The notes: a model not told the origin generated them from the letters alone. A stretch of 64,000 nucleotides of DNA from Sphingomonas sp. AOB5 (GCF_029433115.1 NZ_JARNTV010000002.1:105444-169443); one strand, 5' to 3'. Positions 44,834 through 53,544 are shown, numbered from the stretch's first letter. Made by a program: numbers and translations.

Positions 44834-45709
44834 TTACGCGTCGGCCTGGCGGACTTCCTCGGCCACCGCTTCGGCAACCACAGGCGCTTCGAATTCCTCG
44901 GCGGTCACGACGGGAGCGTCGGCCGCAGGGGCTTCGGCAGCACCGGCATCGACCGGGGCGCTCAGTGCTTCCTCGACCGGCGGGGCGTCCATCGCACCGA
45001 TATCGGCGCCACGGCGAGCCTGCTGCTCGTGACCGCCGCGGGTCGCGGCGATCGCGATGGCTTCGCAGTACAGGCGGATGGCGCGCGATGCGTCGTCATT
45101 CGCCGGAACCGGGAACGCGATGCCGTCCGGCGAGACGTTCGAATCGAGGATCGCGACGACGGGGATGCCCAGCGTGTTGGCTTCCTTGATCGCCAGCTCT
45201 TCCTTGTTCGCGTCGATCACGAACATGATGTCGGGAACGCCGCCCATGTCGCGGATGCCGCCGAGCGAAAGCTCCAGCTTGTCCTTCTCGCGGGTCAGGT
45301 TCAGCACTTCCTTCTTGGTCAGGCCATGCGTGTCGCCCGAAAGCTGCTCTTCAAGGGTCTTGAGACGCTTGATCGAACCCGAGATGGTCTTCCAGTTGGT
45401 GAGCATGCCGCCCAGCCAGCGATGGTTGACGAAGTGCTGGCCCGAACGGCGGGCTGCTTCGGCGATCGGCTCCTGCGCCTGGCGCTTGGTGCCGACGAAC
45501 AGGACCTTGCCGCCGGCGGCGACGGTCGAGTTCACGAATTCCAGAGCGCGCGCGAAGAGCGGAACGGTCTGCGACAGGTCGATGATGTGGACGCCGTTGC
45601 GGTCGCCGAAAATATACGGCTTCATCTTCGGGTTCCAGCGGTGGGTCTGGTGACCGAAGTGCGCGCCCGACTCGAGCAGCTGCTGCATGGAGACGACAGG
45701 TGCCGCCAT
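44834..45709 (-). CDS. rpsB: 30S ribosomal protein S2
   Basis: Small-subunit ribosomal protein. N-terminal [23 protein letters not shown] and the internal [16 protein letters not shown] are unmistakable. The ATG at 45709 has AAGGAG nine bases upstream; the frame is open to 45832 but that is leader RNA. At 291 residues the protein has an acidic Ala/Glu/Val-rich C-terminal tail (about 240-291) frequent in sphingomonads. The 5' leader folds into nested hairpins consistent with S2 autoregulation. Confidence 0.97.
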   Translation of the reverse strand: MAAPVVSMQQLLESGAHFGHQTHRWNPKMKPYIFGDRNGVHIIDLSQTVPLFARALEFVNSTVAAGGKVLFVGTKRQAQEPIAEAARRSGQHFVNHRWLGGMLTNWKTISGSIKRLKTLEEQLSGDTHGLTKKEVLNLTREKDKLELSLGGIRDMGGVPDIMFVIDANKEELAIKEANTLGIPVVAILDSNVSPDGIAFPVPANDDASRAIRLYCEAIAIAATRGGHEQQARRGADIGAMDAPPVEEALSAPVDAGAAEAPAADAPVVTAEEFEAPVVAEAVAEEVRQADA

Positions 45710-45737
45710 AGGGATAACTCCTTCCGGTTGTTCCTCT

Positions 45738-45832
45738 GGGAAGCGTGCACCTGACGTGTCAGGCACCGGGTTATGATGCTTCCCATGTGGGGTTGAGGGC
45801 GCGCCGTTACAGGCAAGCGCTCCCGAATGCAA
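45738..45832 (-). promoter_or_regulatory. rpsB promoter candidate and structured 5' leader
   Basis: On the minus strand TTGCAT (45832-45827) and TAACGG (45809-45804) are 17 bases apart and would start transcription near 45797. The resulting leader then carries an outer stem GGGAAGC (45738-45744) / GCTTCCC (45778-45784) and an inner stem CCTGAC (45750-45755) / GTCAGG (45758-45763), just upstream of the Shine-Dalgarno site. rpsB leaders are bound by S2 in other bacteria. The promoter is weaker evidence than the fold. Confidence 0.5.
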
Positions 45833-45952
45833 GTCAGTTGGTACGAGTCCGGCGCTTCTTCAAGGCCGCGCAGGGAACCCCATGAGTCGCGATCCGTTCC
45901 TGCCTTGCTTCAATGGCTTAGCGGAAAAGTGGAACAAACCACGATCAATCGC

Positions 45953-45982
45953 TTGACGCGTTGAACATTAATGGAACATAAA
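45953..45982 (+). promoter_or_regulatory. SOS promoter with alphaproteobacterial LexA box
   Basis: GAAC-N7-GAAC at 45963-45977, the direct-repeat LexA box of Alphaproteobacteria, placed inside the spacer between a -35 like TTGACG (45953-45958) and a -10 region near ACATAA (45976-45981). A third, inverted half-site GTTC follows after another seven bases (45985-45988), and an imperfect GAAC-N7-GATC lies at 45932-45946. It is 58 bases before the ATG of the 74-residue membrane protein, so LexA binding should block its transcription. Confidence 0.75.
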
Positions 45983-46034
45983 GAGTTCAAGAGGCGGACG
46001 CGGGAACGTTCGGCTCCGGGACGGAGATGAGAAC

Positions 46035-46259
46035 ATGGTCGCAATTCTGGGAACGCTCTTCTTCACCGCGGTGCTGGGCATCGCGATCTGGTCGATCGTC
46101 GAAACCGTCCGCCCGCGCATGGGGCGCATCGTTTTCCTGCTTCAGTACGGCCCGGTGATCGGCACCCCGCTTCCGCCGGTCAATCCGCGGGTCACGGTTC
46201 GCGGGCGGAACGTTCCGCTGCGGATGCAGGTCCCCGCCCGGCTTCGCGCAGCCGCCTGA
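46035..46259 (+). CDS. Small LexA-controlled membrane protein, 74 aa
   Basis: A 74-residue protein with one N-terminal transmembrane helix (about 4-24, LGTLFFTAVLGIAIWSIVET) and a basic, proline-containing C-terminal part. ATG at 46035 has GGAGATGAGA nearby. A LexA box lies in its promoter (45963-45977). Its 3' end overlaps the convergent pssA gene by 68 bp, so a pssA transcript would be antisense to it. By size, topology and SOS control it resembles SOS-induced division inhibitors of Caulobacter (SidA), but I see no clear sequence similarity, so this is a hypothesis. No family recognised. Confidence 0.75.
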   Translation: MVAILGTLFFTAVLGIAIWSIVETVRPRMGRIVFLLQYGPVIGTPLPPVNPRVTVRGRNVPLRMQVPARLRAAA

Positions 46260-47013
46260 CCCGGCGATAGGCCCGGATACTGAAGGGGATCGTCGCCAGA
46301 TAGAGCAAGGCGATCCCGGTCAGCGACTGCCAGGGCGCGGAGACGATCGCCGCGACCAGCACCACCAGCACCGCGATCGCTTCGAACCGGATGCGCTGGC
46401 GCAGCTTGAGCGATGCGCCCGACCAGGTGGCGACGCTGGAAATCATCAGGATCGCCGAAAATGCGGTCCATGGCCCGACCAGCCAGGGCGAGCGGAATTC
46501 CTCCAGTCCGGTCGACAGCCACAGATAGAGCGGCACCATCGCGATCACCGCGCCTGCCGGCGCCGGAACGCCGGTGAGAAAGCCCGCGGATTTATGCGGC
46601 TGCACCGTCTGGTCGATCTGCGCATTGAACCGCGCCAGCCGCAGCGCGCAAAACAGCGCATAGACCAGGGCGATCAGCCAGCCGACGCGCGAGACGTCGT
46701 GCAGCGACCACATGAACAGGATCAGCGCCGGCGCCACCCCGAACGAGATCGCGTCGGACAGGCTGTCCAACTCGGCGCCGAACCGGCTCTCGCCATGCAC
46801 CAGCCGCGCGATGCGCCCGTCGATGCCGTCGAGTATGCCCGCGATCAACACCATCAGGACCGCGATTTCCCACTTCCCGTCCATCGCGAAACGGATGCCG
46901 CTCAGGCCCGAGCAGAGCGCAAGCGCGGTGACGGCGTTGGGCAGGATGGTACGCAGCGGGATGCCCCGCTGTACCCGGGGGCCACGCGGCACGCGAAGGC
47001 GCGGCGGGCGCAT
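46192..47013 (-). CDS. pssA: CDP-diacylglycerol-serine O-phosphatidyltransferase
   Basis: Membrane CDP-alcohol phosphatidyltransferase making phosphatidylserine. The signature DGxDGxxAR...GxxxDxxxD is at residues 62-87 (Asp62, Asp65, Asp83 and Asp87); about seven hydrophobic segments over 273 residues. It overlaps psd's stop by one base (TAATG), giving the usual psd-pssA unit for phosphatidylethanolamine synthesis. Its C-terminal 68 bp overlap the convergent small SOS gene. Confidence 0.94.
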   Translation of the reverse strand: MRPPRLRVPRGPRVQRGIPLRTILPNAVTALALCSGLSGIRFAMDGKWEIAVLMVLIAGILDGIDGRIARLVHGESRFGAELDSLSDAISFGVAPALILFMWSLHDVSRVGWLIALVYALFCALRLARFNAQIDQTVQPHKSAGFLTGVPAPAGAVIAMVPLYLWLSTGLEEFRSPWLVGPWTAFSAILMISSVATWSGASLKLRQRIRFEAIAVLVVLVAAIVSAPWQSLTGIALLYLATIPFSIRAYRRVRRLREAGRGPASAAERSAREP

Positions 47014-47747
47014 TACTGGCTGACGCCGGTGACGTCCTGCCCGCCCTTGCGAGCCAGCACCGTTTCGCCCGCCACCGCGCGCTGGCCCAGCGCGACGTTC
47101 ACCGCATAGCCTTCGGGCACGAACACATCGACGCGGCTGCCGAAGCGGATCAGGCCGATCCGCTGCCCGGCCACCACCATGTCGCCCGACTTGGTAAAGG
47201 CCATGATGCGCCGCGCGATCAGGCCCGCAATCTGGGTGAAGCCGACGCGCACGCCGTTCTTGTCCTCCACCACGAAATATTGCCGCTCATTCTCTTCGCT
47301 CGCCTTGTCGAGGTCGGCGTTGAGGAACTTGCCGGAGACATAGATGACATGGCGCACCGTGCCGGTGATCGGGGTGCGGTTGATGTGCACGTCGAACACC
47401 GACATGAACACCGACACGCGCACCATCGGCTTGTCGCCCAGCGCGTTCGGCCCGGCCAGCTCGCGCGGCAGATTAACCCGCTCGATCATCGTGATCAGCC
47501 CGTCGGCAGGCGAGACGATCAACCCCTCCCCCTGCGGCGTGACGCGCACCGGATCACGGAAGAAGGCGGCGACGAACAGCGCCAGACCCAGCAGCGGCCA
47601 TGTGATGAAATCGAACCACCACAGGCTGCTCGCAGCGAAGACGAGCGCAATCGCGACGAACTTGCGCCCCTCGGGATGCACTGTGGGGAAACGCCATTTG
47701 ACGCTGGGCGTTTCGGGCGACTGTTTCGGTGGGATCGATGCTGCCAT
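47013..47747 (-). CDS. psd: Phosphatidylserine decarboxylase proenzyme
   Basis: Makes phosphatidylethanolamine. The protein is the short, alphaproteobacterial type of 244 residues: two N-terminal hydrophobic segments (about 31-62), [15 protein letters not shown] in the core, and the self-cleavage Ser204 in [11 protein letters not shown] that becomes the pyruvoyl group. It starts an operon with pssA. The neighbouring acetyltransferase gene is divergent, 46 bp away. Confidence 0.95.
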   Translation of the reverse strand: MAASIPPKQSPETPSVKWRFPTVHPEGRKFVAIALVFAASSLWWFDFITWPLLGLALFVAAFFRDPVRVTPQGEGLIVSPADGLITMIERVNLPRELAGPNALGDKPMVRVSVFMSVFDVHINRTPITGTVRHVIYVSGKFLNADLDKASEENERQYFVVEDKNGVRVGFTQIAGLIARRIMAFTKSGDMVVAGQRIGLIRFGSRVDVFVPEGYAVNVALGQRAVAGETVLARKGGQDVTGVSQ

Positions 47748-47793
47748 CCCCAGCCCTCTAGCCCGCCCGCCCGCGCTTTCCTAGACTTGGCCG

Positions 47794-48225
47794 ATGGATA
47801 TCCTTCCTGCGACCCCTGCCGACCTCGATCACTGGACCGCAATGCGCGAAGCCCTGTGGCCCGACGAGGATGGCTTGCGCGGGGGCGCCGAGGCAATGCT
47901 GGCCAATCCCGACATGCTCGCGCTGATCGTCCATGCGGACGGCAAACCCGTTGCCTTCGCCGAAGCCGCGCTGCGCCGCGACTACGTCAATGGCTGCGAC
48001 ACCTCGCCGGTCGCGTTCCTCGAGGGCATCTATGTGGAACCGGAACATCGCCGCTCCGGCGTGGCACAGGCGCTGGCCAATGCCGCGGCCGAATGGGGCC
48101 GCGCAAAAGGCTGCACCGAATTCGCGTCGGACATCCTCGCCGACAACCACGAAAGCCACGTCTTCCACACCGCCATCGGCTTCGAGGAAACCGAGCGTGT
48201 GATCTACTTCAGGCGGGTGCTATAG
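47794..48225 (+). CDS. GNAT acetyltransferase resembling aminoglycoside 6'-N-acetyltransferases
   Basis: A 143-residue single-domain GNAT protein. It has the patterns of the AAC(6')-I branch: DYVNGC.TSPVAFLEGIYVEP (with breaks), the acetyl-CoA loop EPEHRRSGVAQAL, GCTEFASD, and the C-terminal GFEETERVIYFR. These features match chromosomal AAC(6') enzymes of other Gram-negatives, so intrinsic aminoglycoside acetylation is plausible, but a non-antibiotic substrate is equally possible. Codon use looks native. It stands alone, between psd and a pair of REP elements. Confidence 0.85.
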   Translation: MDILPATPADLDHWTAMREALWPDEDGLRGGAEAMLANPDMLALIVHADGKPVAFAEAALRRDYVNGCDTSPVAFLEGIYVEPEHRRSGVAQALANAAAEWGRAKGCTEFASDILADNHESHVFHTAIGFEETERVIYFRRVL

Positions 48226-48232
48226 CCGCTCA

Positions 48233-48356
48233 ATCCTCCCCCGCCAGGGGGAGGTGGCGCCGAAGGCGACGGAGGGGGAGGACTCCCAAACCGCCGTTCT
48301 GGAATCCTCCCCCTCCGTCAGGCTGAGCCTGACACCTCCCCCTAGCGGGGGAGGAT
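48233..48356. repeat. Inverted pair of GC-rich REP-like elements
   Basis: Element A (48233-48282) and element B (48304-48356), the latter in opposite orientation, share TCCTCCCCCGCYAGGGGGAG at one end and GACGGAGGGGGAGGA at the other, with a variable dyad in the middle (GGCGCCGAAGGC versus TCAGGCTCAGCCTGA). A 21-base spacer lies between. Each element is itself an imperfect hairpin. The same family recurs at 59.9-60.0 kb. Confidence 0.8.
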
Positions 48357-48467
48357 CAGGGGCCCGCCAATCCCCCGCATGAGCAAAACCCGTGCACCGG
48401 ACGCTTGATCCCCTTCCCCCTTGCTCCTAGGGACACCGCCAAACCTCCCAATCAGGAAAGCGAGCAT

Positions 48468-49688
48468 ATGGCGAAGATCAAGGTGGTGACGCCGGTCGTG
48501 GAGATCGACGGCGACGAAATGACGCGGATCATCTGGCAGTGGATCCGTGAGCGTCTGATCCTCCCCTATCTCGATATCGACCTGAAATATTACGATCTCT
48601 CGGTCGAGAAGCGCGACGAGACCAACGATCAGATCACGATCGATTCGGCCAAGGCGATCCAGCAGTACGGCGTCGGCGTGAAGTGTGCCACGATCACCCC
48701 GGACGAGCAGCGCGTCGAGGAATTCAGCCTCAAGCAGATGTGGAAGTCGCCCAACGGCACGATCCGCAACATCCTGGGCGGCGTCGTGTTCCGCGAACCG
48801 ATCGTGATCAAGAACGTGCCTCGCCTGGTTCCGGGCTGGACCGATCCGATCGTCGTCGGCCGTCACGCCTTCGGCGACCAGTATCGCGCCACCGATTTCC
48901 TCGTCCCCGGCCCCGGCAAGCTCCGCATGGTGTGGGACGGCGAGAATGGCGAGAAGATCGAGAAGGAAGTGTTCGACTTCCCGGCCGCCGGCGTCGCCAT
49001 GGGCATGTACAATCTGGATCAGTCGATCCGCGATTTCGCCCGCGCCAGCATGAACTATGCGCTCGACCGCAAGTGGCCGCTGTATCTCTCGACCAAGAAC
49101 ACCATCCTCAAGGCCTATGACGGCCGCTTCAAGGACCTGTTCCAGGAGATTTTCGACGCCGAGTTCGCCGTCAAGTTCAAGGAAGCCGGCATCGTCTACG
49201 AACACCGCCTGATCGACGACATGGTCGCATCGGCGCTCAAGTGGAGCGGCAAGTTCGTCTGGGCCTGCAAGAACTATGACGGCGACGTCCAGTCGGACAC
49301 CGTCGCACAGGGCTTCGGCTCGCTCGGCCTGATGACCTCGGTCCTCATGTCGCCGGACGGCAAGACGATCGAAGCGGAAGCGGCGCACGGCACCGTCACC
49401 CGCCACTATCGCCAGCACCAGCAGGGCAAGTCGACCTCGACCAATCCGATTGCGTCGATCTTCGCCTGGACCCAGGGCCTGTCGTTCCGCGGCAAGTTCG
49501 ACAACACGCCGGACGTCACCAAGTTCGCCGAAACGCTCGAGCGCGTCTGCATCGAGACCGTCGAGGCTGGCCACATGACCAAGGATCTGGCGCTGCTGAT
49601 CGGCCCGGATCAGGCGTGGATGACCACCGAGCAGTTCTTCGAACAGATCCGCGTCAACCTCGAAGCCGAAATGGCCAAGTGGGCCTGA
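48468..49688 (+). CDS. icd: NADP-dependent isocitrate dehydrogenase
   Basis: TCA-cycle enzyme of the eukaryotic-like homodimeric NADP-IDH type, 406 residues. It opens with [19 protein letters not shown], has the substrate-binding SPNGTIRN loop and the [12 protein letters not shown] block near residue 308 that contacts NADP. The ATG at 48468 is preceded by AGGAAAG at a normal distance; the frame is open upstream to 48405 but in the REP/leader region. A terminator follows. Confidence 0.97.
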   Translation: MAKIKVVTPVVEIDGDEMTRIIWQWIRERLILPYLDIDLKYYDLSVEKRDETNDQITIDSAKAIQQYGVGVKCATITPDEQRVEEFSLKQMWKSPNGTIRNILGGVVFREPIVIKNVPRLVPGWTDPIVVGRHAFGDQYRATDFLVPGPGKLRMVWDGENGEKIEKEVFDFPAAGVAMGMYNLDQSIRDFARASMNYALDRKWPLYLSTKNTILKAYDGRFKDLFQEIFDAEFAVKFKEAGIVYEHRLIDDMVASALKWSGKFVWACKNYDGDVQSDTVAQGFGSLGLMTSVLMSPDGKTIEAEAAHGTVTRHYRQHQQGKSTSTNPIASIFAWTQGLSFRGKFDNTPDVTKFAETLERVCIETVEAGHMTKDLALLIGPDQAWMTTEQFFEQIRVNLEAEMAKWA

Positions 49689-49715
49689 TCTTGATCCGAC
49701 GATCCTGAAACGAAG

Positions 49716-49748
49716 ACGCCGCGGTAGCCCAACAGGCCACCGCGGCGT
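49716..49748 (+). terminator. Terminator after icd
   Basis: 10-bp stem ACGCCGCGGT (49716-49725) / ACCGCGGCGT (49739-49748) with a short inner GCC/GGC pair and then TTTCTTTTCC. It lies 27 bp after the icd stop and ends just before the convergent PH-domain gene. Confidence 0.85.
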
Positions 49749-49773
49749 TTTCTTTTCCCTCGGTGCGGGTGAG

Positions 49774-51228
49774 TTACCCCGCCGCCCGCGTCCCCAGATC
49801 CCGCGCCAGCTCGATCGCATCCGCGGCCAGCACATCCTCGACATCCGGCCGCGCACGTCCCTTGGCGCCCGCCGTATCGACTTCCACCGAAGCGATTCCC
49901 AGCATCCGCTGCACGATCCCCTGCCGGATCGTCACCACCTGTACGCTGTCATAGGGCACCACCCATTCGCGCCGCCGCAGCACGCCGCGCATCACCTGCA
50001 GGCTCGTGCCGCGCAGGGCATAGCGATGGAAGCGCCGCAGCAGCAGCGACACGCCGATGATGAACGGCACCAGGATCATCCCCAGCCACGCCCATCGCGT
50101 GAAGAACGCCCCGGCCACGATCACCGCGACGATGAACGGCAAAGCCTTCTCGACGAACGAGCGGGCGACATGGCCGGCTGCGACCGGCTTCATGCCCGGC
50201 CGCTCGAACCGCGGCATGCCCGCGGCCGCCACGATCGCCTCGATCTCCTCCGCCCTGGCGAACGGCGCCATTTCCTGCCGCCCGCCCGCATCGTTGCTGC
50301 CGCCCAGCGACTGGAACTGCAGCGAGGCATAGCCCAGTGCATTGGTGATCGGCCGCCGCTCGATCAGCGCCAGCTGGATGCGCCGGATCGCAATCGCCAC
50401 CTCGCTGCGCGTCAGCAACCCGCGCACCCGCCGGAACCGCCCCTCGCCTTGCGTCAGCCGGAACCCGAACTCGCGCAGCACCGTGCCCAACAGTCCGCTG
50501 ACAAAGCCCAGCACCAGCAACAGCCCGATGATACCGAGCACCAGCGCAATGCCGAACCGCGCGCTCGCCTCATGCCCCGCAACGTCGAGCCATTCGAACA
50601 GCTGGTCGCGGTCGAACGGCAGGAAATCGTCGAAGAACTGGAACGCGCCGAACAGTGCCGCCATCCACAGCAGCGAGAAGTTGAACGCGCCGAACAGCAG
50701 GATACGCCCGAACGACATCGCGAACAGCGCAGTCTCGGGCGTCGCTTCCGCAACCTCGGCGACGCTGCCCGTCGCGATCCGCGTCCCGCTACGCAGCGTC
50801 TCGCGCAGCCGCTTCGCTTCGGCCAGCCCGACGCCGTTCAGCGATCCTTCGTCGGCCACGCCGCCACCGGTCTCGATCTTGACGATCACCAGTCCCAGCA
50901 GCCGGGCGAGCAATCCCTGTTCGATCGAAACGTCCTGGATCCGCTCCAGCGGGATCGCGCGACGGCTGCGGCTCAGCAGGCCCTGCTCGATCACCAGCGC
51001 GTCGCCGTCGATCCGATAGGTGAAGTTGCGCCACTTGAGCAGCGCGATCAGACCCGAGATCGCCAATATGCCGCCGGCCGCAACCACCAGCCACGGCGAC
51101 TCGCGCAGTGCCACGCCGATCGCGACGATGCCGCCCGCGAACTGCGGCAGCCCCTTGATCCAGCCGATGAACAGCGACGCGGGATGCAGGCGCCGCGGTT
51201 CGTCCAGATAGTCGAGCCCGTCGCTCAC
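49774..51228 (-). CDS. Bacterial PH-domain membrane protein (YdbT-like)
   Basis: A 484-residue membrane protein with several paired hydrophobic segments and three repeats of the bacterial PH-like (bPH2, DUF304) domain, for example RIDGDALVIEQGLLSRSRRAIPLERIQDV near residue 90 and YALRGTSLQVMRGVLRRREWVVPY near the C-terminus. The GTG at 51228 overlaps the stop of the upstream gene (GTGA); the longer frame to 51558 lies inside that gene. It forms a pair with the single-domain gene upstream, the ydbS-ydbT arrangement. Function unclear; membrane stress has been suggested for related proteins. Confidence 0.85.
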   Translation of the reverse strand: MSDGLDYLDEPRRLHPASLFIGWIKGLPQFAGGIVAIGVALRESPWLVVAAGGILAISGLIALLKWRNFTYRIDGDALVIEQGLLSRSRRAIPLERIQDVSIEQGLLARLLGLVIVKIETGGGVADEGSLNGVGLAEAKRLRETLRSGTRIATGSVAEVAEATPETALFAMSFGRILLFGAFNFSLLWMAALFGAFQFFDDFLPFDRDQLFEWLDVAGHEASARFGIALVLGIIGLLLVLGFVSGLLGTVLREFGFRLTQGEGRFRRVRGLLTRSEVAIAIRRIQLALIERRPITNALGYASLQFQSLGGSNDAGGRQEMAPFARAEEIEAIVAAAGMPRFERPGMKPVAAGHVARSFVEKALPFIVAVIVAGAFFTRWAWLGMILVPFIIGVSLLLRRFHRYALRGTSLQVMRGVLRRREWVVPYDSVQVVTIRQGIVQRMLGIASVEVDTAGAKGRARPDVEDVLAADAIELARDLGTRAAG

Positions 51229-51716
51229 GCCTCGACGCCACCGATCTGGCCGCGGATCGCGTCGCGGATCTCCTCCGCGGTCTCGCGTGTCACGCCGGGC
51301 AGGCTGACCACGCTGTTCTCCGTCCCCGCCGTGTGAAGTCCCAGCGTCGCCACGCCGAACATCCGCTCGAACAGTCCCTGGCTCACATCGATATGCTGCA
51401 CGCGCCCGACCGGCACGATGGTATGATAATGCACCAGCCAGCCATGCGAGACGTGCAGCTCGCGCCCGGTAAAGGCATAGCCCCAGCGCCGCCAGCGCCG
51501 CCCGGCGCTCAGCAGCAGGTACAGCCCGATCGCGGCCACCACCGCCCCCGGCGCCCACAGCGGCACGCCAAGCGCCTCCAGTTCGCGCGGAAAGGCGATG
51601 AACGGCACGACCGCCGCAGGCACCATCAGGATCGCGGTGAAGATCAGCACCCGCAGGCGCATCACATGGAGTTGTCCGCGTTCGAGCGGTTCGAGGGGGA
51701 TGACGGGAAGCGGCAT
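51225..51716 (-). CDS. Bacterial PH-domain membrane protein (YdbS-like)
   Basis: A 163-residue protein with two hydrophobic segments near the N-terminus (about 22-42, 48-66) and one bPH2 domain (about 75-145) including YHTIVPVGRVQHIDVSQGLFERMFGVATL. It precedes and overlaps the three-domain partner gene by 4 bp, so the two are probably made together and may form a complex. No catalytic motif. The same pair occurs widely in bacteria with unknown function. Confidence 0.85.
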   Translation of the reverse strand: MPLPVIPLEPLERGQLHVMRLRVLIFTAILMVPAAVVPFIAFPRELEALGVPLWAPGAVVAAIGLYLLLSAGRRWRRWGYAFTGRELHVSHGWLVHYHTIVPVGRVQHIDVSQGLFERMFGVATLGLHTAGTENSVVSLPGVTRETAEEIRDAIRGQIGGVEA

Positions 51717-51723
51717 GGCCCGA

Positions 51724-53544
51724 CTATGCCGCGCCGCAACCGTTTCTCAAGCGAAACTGCGCATCGCCGTCGCCAAGCAGCCGCGCGATCAGCTCGGGCT
51801 TCTGGAAATGCACCAGCCGCCCGCCGTCCGGCACGATCACCACCGAACATCCCGGCCACGCCGCCTGCAGCCGCGGCAGCGAATCCGCCGCGCTGTACAG
51901 CGGGTCCTGCGCACCGCACACGATGGTGATCATCCGCCCATCGCCGATTGCCGGAACCGAAGCGAACGGCTCGGTCGTCGCCACTGCCCGGAACCCCGCA
52001 CCGCCCTGCAACGCGCTATGCTGGCTCGCCCGGACATAGGCCGCGCATATCTCGGGATCGCGCAGCACCGCCAGATCGGCTTCACTCGCTTCCAGCGATC
52101 GCGTCACCAGCCGCTCGACGATCGCAGCCGAAGCATTGCGGCTCAGATAACTCGCCAGCCGCCCGGTCAGCCAGGGCTGGCCATAGACCAGCCCCTTGAT
52201 CGCACCGAGCAGCCCACCGCGCTTGCGGTCCGCATCCGGCGGCGGCTCGGGATTGACCACCACCGCACGCTCGATCCGCTCGCTCCATCGCTCGGCGAAC
52301 CGCGCCAGCACCATCGTTCCGCCCCGGGCAAGGATACACGCCCGCTCCAGCCCCAGCGTATCGAGGATATCCGCCAGATCCTGCGCCGATTCCGCCAGAT
52401 AGTCGCCGCTCACCATCCCCGACAGGCCAAAGCCCGGCCGGTCCAACGCAATCGGCCGCAGTCCGCCCGCCTGCAGCGTGCGAATGAACGAAGCCGGATT
52501 GTGCCGGCTGGTCGTCGCGGTGTGCAGGATCAGCACCGGCATCGCATCGCGCGGGCCATGGTCGACCACCGCGATCCGGCCCGCCCGGCCGATCCGCGGG
52601 ATCAGCCGCAGCGGCTCCACGGCCCCCGCGGGCACGGTCTCCATGCTGGTCGCGCTCACCATCCGGCTCAGGATGCTGACCTCGCTGATCCGGATTGCCA
52701 GCGCGGCCACCGTCGCCACCTGCATCGCAGTGAACACCGATTTCAGTTCGGCCTTGATCACATGCTCGGAAGCTCCGATCGCTTCGGCCGCTTCGTCCCG
52801 GCTGCTGCCCTGCGCGACGAGCAGCGCAATTTCCGCCTGCCGCGCACTGATCCCGAACAATTCGCCCAGCACCGGCAACAGCGCCTCGCGCTCTGCCGGT
52901 TCGCCCGATTGCAGGGTCACGCACAGGCCGATCAGTGCACCCTGCCGATGCACGCCGGCCTTGCGCATCGCCGCCTTGGTCGCGGCCCGCGCTGTTTCAT
53001 ACGTCACGCCGCCCTGCTTCGCGGCAACACGCAAATCGCCGGACCGCATCAGCCCGCCCACGATCCGAGCCTCCAGCCCGGTGAGCCCCAGCGCCTGCGC
53101 AAACGCACTACGCGCCGGATCGATCGCGGCCAGCGGCGTACAGATGATCACCGGATACAGTCCCGGGCCAGTCCGCAGCTTCAGCGCTTCTGCCAGCGGC
53201 CACGCCCCTGCGCTCGCCGGCGAAGCGACCGCCGCGGCAACGGTCCGCCCATCCGGCGCGCAAAGCAGCGACACGCGTCCGCCCCGCATCGGCGGCAGGC
53301 GGTCGAGTTGCGCGCCCTCCCCGGCCATCGCCCATTGCGTGAAGCGTTCGTCGGCAAGGCGAATGACGCCATCGGCATCGCACAGCGCCGACGCGAACCC
53401 GGCGGCGTTGAGAAATGCGGTCCCGTCGCCCGAGGCATGGACCGCCATACCCACCGTCTCGACAAGATCGCCGGGCAATCCGGCATCGGCAGCCGTCGGC
53501 ACGGTCGAGAGGGACATCGCCCCGCTCACGATCCGCGCAACCAC
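51724..53544 (-). CDS. Fusion of a PAS-like/LuxR-type regulator with an alpha/beta hydrolase lacking the nucleophile
   Basis: A 606-residue protein (GTG start at 53544, GGAGGGG eight bases upstream; frame open to 53583, and an ATG at 53517 is possible). Order: PAS-like segment (about 35-140), LuxR-type HTH (about 150-205, GLTGLEARIVGGLMRSGDL... ending GVHRQGALI), second LuxR-type HTH (about 230-285, GISARQAEIALLVAQGSSRDE), then an alpha/beta hydrolase fold (about 320-600, with DRPGFGLSG). The nucleophile elbow, normally GxSxG, reads LARGGT (402-409) with no Ser, Cys or Asp, while the acid (Asp547) and His579 remain. It is therefore probably a non-catalytic ligand-binding domain controlling a transcription factor. 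Ligand and targets unknown. Confidence 0.8.
   Translation of the reverse strand: MVARIVSGAMSLSTVPTAADAGLPGDLVETVGMAVHASGDGTAFLNAAGFASALCDADGVIRLADERFTQWAMAGEGAQLDRLPPMRGGRVSLLCAPDGRTVAAAVASPASAGAWPLAEALKLRTGPGLYPVIICTPLAAIDPARSAFAQALGLTGLEARIVGGLMRSGDLRVAAKQGGVTYETARAATKAAMRKAGVHRQGALIGLCVTLQSGEPAEREALLPVLGELFGISARQAEIALLVAQGSSRDEAAEAIGASEHVIKAELKSVFTAMQVATVAALAIRISEVSILSRMVSATSMETVPAGAVEPLRLIPRIGRAGRIAVVDHGPRDAMPVLILHTATTSRHNPASFIRTLQAGGLRPIALDRPGFGLSGMVSGDYLAESAQDLADILDTLGLERACILARGGTMVLARFAERWSERIERAVVVNPEPPPDADRKRGGLLGAIKGLVYGQPWLTGRLASYLSRNASAAIVERLVTRSLEASEADLAVLRDPEICAAYVRASQHSALQGGAGFRAVATTEPFASVPAIGDGRMITIVCGAQDPLYSAADSLPRLQAAWPGCSVVIVPDGGRLVHFQKPELIARLLGDGDAQFRLRNGCGAA

Noticed and set aside
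43265..45754. 829-codon plus-strand open frame over tsf and rpsB
   Set aside because: Antisense to two certain translation genes and overlaps the transglutaminase gene in another frame.
48233..48356. CRISPR-like array suspected from repeated CCTCCCCC blocks
   Set aside because: The units are inverted, only two per site, and lack regular spacers; they are REP elements.
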